A DNA stretch of 35,811 bases from a virus, in IMG/VR virus record IMGVR_UViG_3300035459_000030, positions 1 through 35,811 of that record. One strand, written 5' to 3'. Each line of letters starts with the position of its first letter. Positions within the stretch are counted from its first letter, which is position 1. Positions 16,302 to 23,127 of the stretch are shown one piece after another. The notes below the pieces were generated by a model, which was not told the origin of the DNA, searched no databases, and saw only the letters and a list, made by a program, of their open reading frames with translations. Made by a program: the position numbers and the translations under genes.

Positions 16302-18442
16302 TAGAGTGTATAGTCGACGCCCACCAGAGCCGTCTGAACCTGGGGTAAATAGCCCTCCAGGATCTCAGAAGTCGTGATGGAGTAGTTGTACGTGATCTGG
16401 TTGACGCCAGAAGCCTGGGACGGCAAGGGGAAGTAGGTGTAGGGGATGAGAACATCCCGAACGATGCCCCGGGACTCGTTGCCCATGGGGTACGGAATGG
16501 TTTCGGTCACAAACAGGACGGTCCCATCCGGCATATATGGATGGGGAAGGATGTCGATCATCTTCGGAGTGCCGTCAGCAAAAGGTGCAAACTTGTTAAC
16601 GTACCCGGTGACCATCATACCGCCGTTGACCTGGTTGCGGCTGTTGGTGACATCCAGGCGATAGAACCCGCCAGCGCCGCCCAGGGCCAGAAGCTTGCCC
16701 ACGACCGTACCGTTCATATTTGGTGACATGATCATCAGCGATGGAGCGATCTGCCAGTTCGTCCACAGGCTGGCCAGGATGGTATCGAATTCGGTGATGC
16801 CGCCCTGCCCGGTGGTCAAACCGAGGCCGGCCTTGTTGGTGATGGTGACTTTGCTGGTGATGGCCTGTGAGTACAGGGTTGAAAGCTCGCACTGCCCGAT
16901 CATGCCCTCGATGCCCAGGGCGTTGACCGTGGTATCGGCGGCAGGTGGGGTCAAGGCGGTTGAGCCTGAAGCCGCTGTAATGGTGGCCTTGGTGGTAACG
17001 ACTGTCTGGTTCCATGTGCTGGCAGAGCCAGAAGCTGCGCCCTGAGCCGACAGGTAAACGTTATAAGCCACCGCATTCTCGACTGGCGTCCAGGTGACAA
17101 CCAGGGAGTTCGTGGCGCCTGTACCGGTAACGGCAGAGCCGCTGATCACTGGAGTTGTTTCGCCAACGGTGGCGGAGCCGCCCTTACTCGTCGCCAACCA
17201 GCCTTCGTACGACAGGGCGGTGACTTCGATGTAGTAGGTGCCGGCAGAGCCGGAGTTAGAGATGGTGCCGCCCGCTGAGCCGGCGGTGACTGACAGGCCG
17301 GTGGGAACTGCCAGAGCCGCCACGTTGGACCCGAGCAAAACACGCTCCTGGCCTACCAGAAGGGCTGACATTGACTTGATGACAGATATCTGCATCGGGT
17401 CGGCGTAGCCACGGGTGGTGTTGAGAGCTTTCAGGGTGACGCTATCCTGTACAGCGATATCGTCGAACCCGGAAGTGAAGGTGATGAAGCTGGTGGGCGG
17501 ATTTACGCCAATGTTGGCCTCTGCCACCCGGAAGAATCCTTGCCAGCCGATGGAACCGAACCCGAGCTGCGCTTTCCAGGTTGCTAAGTTAGAGGACATT
17601 CCCTGCGGAGACTGAGCCGGCAGGCGGTTGGTGAGGCCGGCGTACACCGGCAGCATCAGCTTCGCCAGGCGGATCAAATAGACGCCGGGAACGCTGGCAG
17701 CGGTGATACCCTTGGCCAGGGAACCGTCGCCTATCTGAGCCAGGCCGGAGAGCTTGGACAGGTTATTGATATTCCAGCCGCCTTCGTTCAGAATGGCGAA
17801 CTGGGCCATTTTGAACATCTCGTCGAACTTCTGCTGGTTATTCCCGACCACCAGTTGAGCTTCCTTCACAGACCCGCCAGACAGGCTCTTGGGGTCGCCA
17901 ATCAAAGCCTTGATGAAGGCTGGCAGCTCAGACTCGTAGTCCTGGATTTTGTCAAATATCAGGTTGGGCTTGGGCGGCGTGGTCGAAAGGGGACCCTGGT
18001 CAACCTTTTGGGTGCTGCTGGGTACAGTTGTCATACTCGTATCCTCTGGGGGGCTGAATGAATAACCCTTGTCGGAAGGCGTCGAAGGGTCAAAATCGCC
18101 GGATGAACTATCCGGCACGGTTTTCGTGTCATCGTCGCTCGAAGATGAGCTGGATGAACTGGATGAGCTGGAACTGGGTGACGGCGTACTGCCCGAAGGC
18201 GTGGTAGGCATAGACGGGTCGCTGGTCTTGGAAACATCCGACATAGCCGCTTTCCCGTCTGAATTGGCGTCCGAGGCCGTATCCACCGTCACGTCCAGCA
18301 CCGACCCGAGCTGGTCGAGAAGCTGGCCGTCGATCTGGCCGTTCTTGGCCTGCTCTTGGAGCTGGCTGACCATCTGGCGGGCATTCCCAAGGATGTCCGT
18401 CGAGCTGGCCTTTTGTACAGGGTCTGTAACTTTAGTGGTCAT
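16301..18442 (-). CDS. Major capsid protein, HK97-fold type, with scaffold-like N-terminus and Ig-like insertion
   Basis: A 713-residue protein directly downstream of the prohead protease and preceded by a good GAGGG site. Residues 1 to about 165 are disordered and Ser/Pro/Asp rich, with a run of about 13 serines near 92-104. They look like a removable scaffold (delta) domain. From about 170 it resembles long phage capsid proteins: NEGGWNINNLSKLSGLAQIG, LAKLMLPVYAGLTNRLP, SPSLMIMSP-type helices, and a C-terminal region with NKFAPFADGTPKMIDILPHP and IPYPMGNESRG. Residues about 380-500 contain an inserted FN3/Ig-like domain (PTGLSVTAGSAGG, VVTWTPVENAVAYNVYLS). Such inserts often display on the capsid surface. 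The fold is inferred from position and general pattern. Confidence 0.75.
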   Translation of the reverse strand: MTTKVTDPVQKASSTDILGNARQMVSQLQEQAKNGQIDGQLLDQLGSVLDVTVDTASDANSDGKAAMSDVSKTSDPSMPTTPSGSTPSPSSSSSSSSSSSSSDDDTKTVPDSSSGDFDPSTPSDKGYSFSPPEDTSMTTVPSSTQKVDQGPLSTTPPKPNLIFDKIQDYESELPAFIKALIGDPKSLSGGSVKEAQLVVGNNQQKFDEMFKMAQFAILNEGGWNINNLSKLSGLAQIGDGSLAKGITAASVPGVYLIRLAKLMLPVYAGLTNRLPAQSPQGMSSNLATWKAQLGFGSIGWQGFFRVAEANIGVNPPTSFITFTSGFDDIAVQDSVTLKALNTTRGYADPMQISVIKSMSALLVGQERVLLGSNVAALAVPTGLSVTAGSAGGTISNSGSAGTYYIEVTALSYEGWLATSKGGSATVGETTPVISGSAVTGTGATNSLVVTWTPVENAVAYNVYLSAQGAASGSASTWNQTVVTTKATITAASGSTALTPPAADTTVNALGIEGMIGQCELSTLYSQAITSKVTITNKAGLGLTTGQGGITEFDTILASLWTNWQIAPSLMIMSPNMNGTVVGKLLALGGAGGFYRLDVTNSRNQVNGGMMVTGYVNKFAPFADGTPKMIDILPHPYMPDGTVLFVTETIPYPMGNESRGIVRDVLIPYTYFPLPSQASGVNQITYNYSITTSEILEGYLPQVQTALVGVDYTL

Positions 18443-19330
18443 TTATTCCCTCACTACTCGGATCATATGGCCGGGGGCGTCTGCTACGTCCTCGGAAAGT
18501 ATTTTTTCAAGTTCTTCCCGTACCGCCTGCCGCAGCAAATCCGGCAGGGAATCTCGAAAGTCCTGCATGACCTTGATCAGGGCATTGGCGGAGTCGGTCA
18601 TTTCCCGGCTGCGGACCAGGGCCTGGGTCAAAGTTTCAGTGGGCGGAACGTCGGTATTGGACTTGATAGGCAGCGGGTTGTTGGCCAGGGGAAATCGTGA
18701 TATTGAGATGGTCATCCCCTGTACACCGGTGATCACGTCCTCGGACGCCGGAGCCGGCGTGGGCGGGGTTGGAATCGCCTTGGTAACATCTTCATCTGGC
18801 TCCCAGGTGAGCGACAGGCCGGCTGCGCCAGGATGGAACTCCACCTCGCTGGCACCATCGGCCTTGGTAAGCTGGAACGTGGCACCCGGGATGCAGGGAG
18901 CGTCTACAATTGACAACTCGGACGGCTTGGCGGTGTAGCGAGTCAACCCAGGACGACTGCCGTCCGGCCATCTCTTGACGTAAGACCCGCCAATAGAAAA
19001 GCCGGTGTAGACGCCCTCTTTCACCTTCTGCCACTCGCCGTCGTCGACTATTTTGGCCCCGACAAAAAAGCCCATGGTCTTGTCGTCCGGCCGGAAGTCA
19101 ATCAACTTGCCGGCCACCCGGGTTTGGTGCATTGCTCGCAGGTTGCCCATTGAGCGGCCACCGGAGCGTTTCTGGGCGGCTGAGGACCAGTCCTCGAAGT
19201 ACGGCTTGGAACTTTTATAGTCCATGATCTCGTCTACCGCATCGGGCTGCTCCAGGGCACCCCAGCCCCATATTTCGTGGCGCTCTTCGTCGACTTTGGT
19301 GATCGGAAGGAACATCGTGTGATCGGGCAT
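18443..19330 (-). CDS. Prohead maturation protease
   Basis: A 295-residue protein just before the capsid gene. The N-terminal 175 residues match the HK97-family (S78/XkdF-like) prohead protease plan: NLRAMHQTRVAGK near 63-75 supplies a candidate catalytic His, and EGVYTGFSIGGSYVKR near 106-120 the Ser, followed by ELSIVDAPCIPGATF. The C-terminal third is polar and helical (SLPDLLRQAVREELEKIL) and may act as internal scaffold. The ribosome site is a very strong AAAGGAGG. A promoter with a leader hairpin lies just upstream, so head genes from here on may be separately controlled. Confidence 0.78.
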   Translation of the reverse strand: MPDHTMFLPITKVDEERHEIWGWGALEQPDAVDEIMDYKSSKPYFEDWSSAAQKRSGGRSMGNLRAMHQTRVAGKLIDFRPDDKTMGFFVGAKIVDDGEWQKVKEGVYTGFSIGGSYVKRWPDGSRPGLTRYTAKPSELSIVDAPCIPGATFQLTKADGASEVEFHPGAAGLSLTWEPDEDVTKAIPTPPTPAPASEDVITGVQGMTISISRFPLANNPLPIKSNTDVPPTETLTQALVRSREMTDSANALIKVMQDFRDSLPDLLRQAVREELEKILSEDVADAPGHMIRVVRE

Positions 19331-19345
19331 AAAACCTCCTTTCTA

Positions 19346-19377
19346 AACGAAAAGGCCAGCCGGAATACCGGCTGGCC
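19346..19377 (-). terminator. Leader hairpin, possible attenuator, before the protease gene
   Basis: A 10-bp perfect stem with an AATA-type loop (19354-19377), followed in the minus direction by TTTTCGTTT. It lies about 24 bases into the transcript from the promoter just upstream and before the protease ribosome site. It looks like an intrinsic terminator in a 5' leader. It could instead stop transcription from upstream genes. Confidence 0.65.
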
Positions 19378-19397
19378 GTGTGAGCGTGTTTCACGTC
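19372..19397 (-). promoter_or_regulatory. Conserved 26-base leader element, copy 1
   Basis: Minus-strand GACGTGAAACNCGCTCAC followed by ACGGCCAG. The 26 bases match the element at 35588-35613 at 25 positions. It begins about 5 bases after the predicted transcription start and runs into the left arm of the hairpin. It contains a GTGA/TCAC inverted pair. Possible roles are a regulator-binding site or a nascent-RNA antitermination signal. Confidence 0.6.
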
Positions 19398-19407
19398 GTC
19401 TGAAATT

Positions 19408-19435
19408 ATTATACGCCGTTTTTATGCGACTGCAA
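19408..19435 (-). promoter_or_regulatory. Sigma70-type promoter before the prohead protease
   Basis: Minus-strand TTGCAG (19435-19430), 16-bp spacer, perfect TATAAT (19413-19408). The -35 box lies within the last codons of the preceding small gene. Predicted start near 19401. Confidence 0.7.
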
Positions 19436-19613
19436 TAGAGCTGCCTCCTCCAGAGCCAGAAGCGAACGCCTCAAGCTGCTCCCAGAAGCCCCGTACGTTG
19501 ATCTGCAAGGGGTAAGTGTTCACCCTGATCTCGCATGGTTCCGACTTGCGGAGCTGGCGGAGCCGGAGCAAGAGCTTGACCTCAGCCTTAGTGAGAGATG
19601 GCGTATTACTCAT
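19422..19613 (-). CDS. Small hypothetical protein
   Basis: A 63-residue protein (SLTKAEVKLLLRLRQLRKS, then CEIRVNTYPLQINVRGFW) ending in a Gly/Ser tail. Its start overlaps the preceding stop as ATGA and has a perfect AGGAGG site six bases before it, so translation is likely. No family was recognised. It is the last gene of the upstream head operon before the internal promoter. Confidence 0.6.
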   Translation of the reverse strand: MSNTPSLTKAEVKLLLRLRQLRKSEPCEIRVNTYPLQINVRGFWEQLEAFASGSGGGSSIAVA

Positions 19614-19876
19614 GACCCGCCTCCTGGGGGTTTATTCCAAACCGATTCGTAAAAGTAAGTTTTATCCAGCGCCGTCACATAGCGGGGGTCGTCCAGGAAC
19701 TTCACCCACACCTGCAGCGGGCGGGGATCGGGATAGAGCACGCCAAGGTCGGCCCGGTACAAATAAAATTTCTGGGTGTGGTCATCCTTGCGCTCCTTCT
19801 CGTCGTTGGGAAGCAAGAGCCAGGCGTCTGGCCCATCCCGGCCAACCGGGTACAGATCAGCGAGTGTCGGGGGCAT
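19610..19876 (-). CDS. Small hypothetical protein
   Basis: An 88-residue protein rich in Asp, Pro and aromatic residues (PTLADLYPVGRDGPDAWLLL, QKFYLYRADLGVLYPDP). The chosen start is ATG at 19876, three bases after GAGGTGG; a TTG four codons upstream is less likely. It overlaps the end of the previous gene by 20 bases and the next by ATGA. No function recognised. Confidence 0.6.
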   Translation of the reverse strand: MPPTLADLYPVGRDGPDAWLLLPNDEKERKDDHTQKFYLYRADLGVLYPDPRPLQVWVKFLDDPRYVTALDKTYFYESVWNKPPGGGS

Positions 19877-22046
19877 ATTCCACCTCAATTCCCATATCTT
19901 TCAACTTAGCCTCCACTATCTTGTAACGGTCAGAGAGTTGAGGCTTCCCGCCTCGCATACCCCACTCCCCTTCAAAACAAGAACTATGGAACACCACCTT
20001 CTGTACCTCGGCCAACTCAACCCCGCCCGTTATTTGAGCCTCCATGTACGACGACCAGCCCTTCAACCCAGCGCCCCGGGGATGATCCATGAGATCTTCA
20101 ACCTCCCCGTCCAGGCCCTCGATATCAGGGTTCAGAAGGGGTGTACCGCATAGCGACCCGTTGGCAAAATCTCCGAGCGAATCTCCGCAGGTGATAGTGG
20201 TGCGCTTCTTCACTTCCTCTTTCATGACTAGCTTGATCTCGCCATAAGATTCGGCGTCGGAGCCAGCGCCTTCGATGTAGCCGTAAATCGGCCGCAGGTG
20301 GGGCGTGATTTTGACGCCGTCCTTGAAACCCATGCCGTACATCTCGGCCCGGTTGCGATGTGAAGGGGACAGACAACCTTCCGACCTACCCGTCTCGAAC
20401 TGCGTCTTGAACCGCCCATCCCCATCGATCACTCTCGTCATGGCGTCAATACCCGTACGCTTACAGAGCGGCTTGTCCTTCACAGAGGCCCGGAAGTAGT
20501 CCAGAACCTTTTTTCTTGCACTGGCGACAGTCGTTTTATGCCGCCTGGCCCAGTCGGATATTTCGGTTTCCGCATGATTCCGGGCATTCTCCAGATCTTC
20601 GCCCTTGGCCTGGTACAGCGGCTTCTCGGCCTTACGGATATACTCCCGGGCTGGATCCGCTGGCGGTGCCTTGAGCGGAGCATGAGGCTTGGCGGCCGCA
20701 GCACCAGGCTTGGCTGGAGCGGGGCGGGGAGCGGGGGCAGGGGCTGGCACCTTGGCCTCCCGGGCCTCCCGGATCTTCACGGCGTACCGATCCCGGATAT
20801 TGTTGGTCATCTCAACCATTTCGTTGTCGAGGGTCTCAAGATCGGACCCCGAGAGCTTTTCGGCTGCAATCTCACGGGCTTTATCCCGGAACTCAATCAC
20901 GCCGTCAATATCCGACGTAACAGAATGCTGCAGGGCGTACAACTTATCATTCTTCCCGATCTTCGCTTTTACCCGCAGGTAGATCGCCCGGATGCCGTCG
21001 CCAGCGACTTCGGCCTCGATGGGCTTGACCTCGTCGGGTGTCAGATCGGGCAACGCTGAAGCCGGAGCCGGCGCTGCACCCAGGCCACCGTCAGGACGCA
21101 TCCCAGGCCCAGGCATCGGTACACCGCTGGTGGGTCTGACCGTCACAAACCTAGCCGGCAGAGCCGCAGGACCAGCACCCGCAGCCTTCTTGCGCTCCCG
21201 TAGTTCTGCGATACGAATAGCAGTCACGGCACGATCAAACGTACTTTTATCCTCCGCTCGCATCAGAGCGCCTCGCATAGAATGAACTACATAGTCGTAA
21301 CGCTTCTTTCCGCTAAGACCCAATTTTCCAGCCATATCAAAAGCCAATACAGGATCATCGTCCGGACCAGGATAAGCCAGCTTCAGGCGCCTCATCCCCT
21401 CGCCCTCCCAGAATGTTTCAGGGGCGGCCGGGGCAGGTGTCCCGAATACAGCGTCCAGGATCGCCCGATCCCTTGCCTCCATCGTGGGACTGCGTGGGGG
21501 CGCCGTGGGGGCTTTTGGCGGTACAGCCGACACAGATGCCACTGCGGCTGGCTTTGGGGGCACTGTGGCCGTCCTGGGGGCGGGTGGCGCAACCGGAGCG
21601 GCGGAGACACGTGGCGGGCCGATCTTCTTGCCAGGCTCGAACACACCCGCCTTCTTGCGCTCCCGCAGCTCTGCAATGCGGACTGCAGTCATGGCGTGGT
21701 CGAACTTGTCACGGTCAGCACCGGAGAGCTTCGCTCGCAAGCCGGCCGCCATAAAATCATAAAGAGCCTTACCTTTCAGATCGTCGGGGGCGGCCGCCAT
21801 AATTTCAGGCAAGTCATGGTCTCCCCCTGGGTAAGCCTCGACCAACCTCCTTGCGCCGACCACGGTGAAAAATTTATCCCGGTCGTACGCAGGCGCCTTG
21901 GCCGGCGCCTCAGCCGCAGAAGCGGCAGCTGGTTCACCGCCGCCGCCACCTTTCGGGGCAAACTCGCCGCCACCCCCTTCCCCTTTCGGTACCCGGGGAT
22001 GCTCGGTCGGGTCGAAATCAACCTTGATCATTCTTGGCAGCGTCAT
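19857..22046 (-). CDS. Minor head-associated protein with possible ADP-ribosyltransferase-like C-terminus
   Basis: A 729-residue protein in three parts. Residues 1-40 carry HPRVPKGEGGGGEFAPKGG, a motif also present in the kinase-like protein upstream. Residues 55-440 hold Ala/Pro-rich linkers and repeated helical modules: RIAELRERKKA occurs twice, and the module with VKAKIGKNDKLYALQHSV is shared with the kinase-like protein. The C-terminal 200 residues read SEGCLSPSHRNRAEMYG, SYGEIKLVMKEEVKKRTTIT-CGDS and SSYMEAQITGGVELAEVQKV. This resembles DUF3626-type domains that have been linked to the ADP-ribosyltransferase fold, with possible Arg, Ser and Glu positions; I hold this link loosely. ATGA overlap with the Mu F-like gene. 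It may be packaged in the head and ejected. Confidence 0.6.
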   Translation of the reverse strand: MTLPRMIKVDFDPTEHPRVPKGEGGGGEFAPKGGGGGEPAAASAAEAPAKAPAYDRDKFFTVVGARRLVEAYPGGDHDLPEIMAAAPDDLKGKALYDFMAAGLRAKLSGADRDKFDHAMTAVRIAELRERKKAGVFEPGKKIGPPRVSAAPVAPPAPRTATVPPKPAAVASVSAVPPKAPTAPPRSPTMEARDRAILDAVFGTPAPAAPETFWEGEGMRRLKLAYPGPDDDPVLAFDMAGKLGLSGKKRYDYVVHSMRGALMRAEDKSTFDRAVTAIRIAELRERKKAAGAGPAALPARFVTVRPTSGVPMPGPGMRPDGGLGAAPAPASALPDLTPDEVKPIEAEVAGDGIRAIYLRVKAKIGKNDKLYALQHSVTSDIDGVIEFRDKAREIAAEKLSGSDLETLDNEMVEMTNNIRDRYAVKIREAREAKVPAPAPAPRPAPAKPGAAAAKPHAPLKAPPADPAREYIRKAEKPLYQAKGEDLENARNHAETEISDWARRHKTTVASARKKVLDYFRASVKDKPLCKRTGIDAMTRVIDGDGRFKTQFETGRSEGCLSPSHRNRAEMYGMGFKDGVKITPHLRPIYGYIEGAGSDAESYGEIKLVMKEEVKKRTTITCGDSLGDFANGSLCGTPLLNPDIEGLDGEVEDLMDHPRGAGLKGWSSYMEAQITGGVELAEVQKVVFHSSCFEGEWGMRGGKPQLSDRYKIVEAKLKDMGIEVEYAPDTR

Positions 22047-22804
22047 AGTACGACTCCTCTGGCAACCTCACTGGGGCGCATGAGCACGCTCGAGCACCGG
22101 CAGTCAGGATGCCCTGGCGGCATCTTCTGCCCCACGTTGAACACCCGGCCATGCAGCGCCCGGCAGCCGTTGTACCAGGCGCCGTCCGGCCCCTGCAGGC
22201 GCTTCGTGCAGACCAGGCTGTCCCGCTTAGTCTGCCACCACCACTGGTTGATACCCAGTACGCCCGCCACGTGCTCCTGAATCAGGCTGGCGGCCCGGGT
22301 GATCTCGGTCTGAGCGATCAGGTCGGCCCGGGGCCGGCCAAAGTGCGGAGACAGATCCCGCACCGCAGCCTCCATGGTCTCGCCAGGCGTGGCAAACCAC
22401 TGGTTGATGCGAGCCGCCACCTTGCGCTGGGTCGACACCCGTACGCGCCGGATCTGCAGCGCCAGGTCGGCCTCGATCTGGTTCAGAACCGCCTGGTAAT
22501 TGAATTCGAATGGATCGGAGAGCGGCTGCATCCTGGCGATGGCCTCCTCTAGCGTAAACAGGGGTACGATACCGTCCGCCACCAGGTCGATCAGCCGCTT
22601 GTGCAAGCGCTCCTCGAAGCGCTCCCAGACGGCATGGTTCTCATAGAACGAAACCTTGCGGAGCTGGCTGCTGGCCGTACGCAGCTTCACCCGCACCCGG
22701 CGCCACAACCACTGCAGCTCCTCATGAGCCGCCTGGCCCATCTTGTCCTGCAGATCGGTTTGCAGCCGGGAGCGCTGGCGTGCAGCATCGGTCAGGCGTT
22801 TCAT
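22043..22804 (-). CDS. Minor head protein, Mu gpF / SPP1 gp7-like
   Basis: A 253-residue protein, mostly helical. It carries the family's two landmarks: a helix with IAQTEITRAASLIQEHVAG near 164-184, and the terminal CRALHGRVFNVGQ then MPPGHPDCRCSSVL motif near 217-243, with His and Cys residues. Proteins of this family associate with the portal and are often needed for infectivity or DNA entry. The gene is embedded in the head operon with ATGA overlaps on both sides and no separate ribosome site of note. Confidence 0.85.
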   Translation of the reverse strand: MKRLTDAARQRSRLQTDLQDKMGQAAHEELQWLWRRVRVKLRTASSQLRKVSFYENHAVWERFEERLHKRLIDLVADGIVPLFTLEEAIARMQPLSDPFEFNYQAVLNQIEADLALQIRRVRVSTQRKVAARINQWFATPGETMEAAVRDLSPHFGRPRADLIAQTEITRAASLIQEHVAGVLGINQWWWQTKRDSLVCTKRLQGPDGAWYNGCRALHGRVFNVGQKMPPGHPDCRCSSVLMRPSEVARGVVL

Positions 22805-23124
22805 GCAGGCAGCCCTTCTTGCAAGCTAACGTGGTCGTAGGCGCTGCGAAAGATAATGCGGAGCGTACGCCAGTGCTTGCGGTTGGTTGGGTCAAACAGG
22901 CCCTTGCTATCGGGGAAGTCATCCTCGATCTGGCCAAACCAGGTCTTGCCAGACATCAGGGCCTTGAACGTGTCCGCACCCGATTCGGTGCCAGAGACCT
23001 GGGTGGCCGTACAGCTCTCCTCGGGACCCGTCACCTTCACCACCAGATAAGGCGTGGTGGTGCGCTTGGCCCGGTTCCACTCGTAAAACGTGACTGTCAA
23101 ATCCTGTACATTCGCCATATCCAT
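22801..23124 (-). CDS. Hypothetical protein in head operon
   Basis: A 107-residue protein with beta-type composition (VQDLTVTFYEWNRA, TTPYLVVKVTG, HWRTLRIIFRSAYDHVSL). Ribosome site GAGG precedes ATG at 23124, 3 bases past the previous stop. It lies between the kinase-like gene and the Mu F-like gene. No family was recognised. Confidence 0.6.
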   Translation of the reverse strand: MDMANVQDLTVTFYEWNRAKRTTTPYLVVKVTGPEESCTATQVSGTESGADTFKALMSGKTWFGQIEDDFPDSKGLFDPTNRKHWRTLRIIFRSAYDHVSLQEGLPA

Positions 23125-23127
23125 AGT

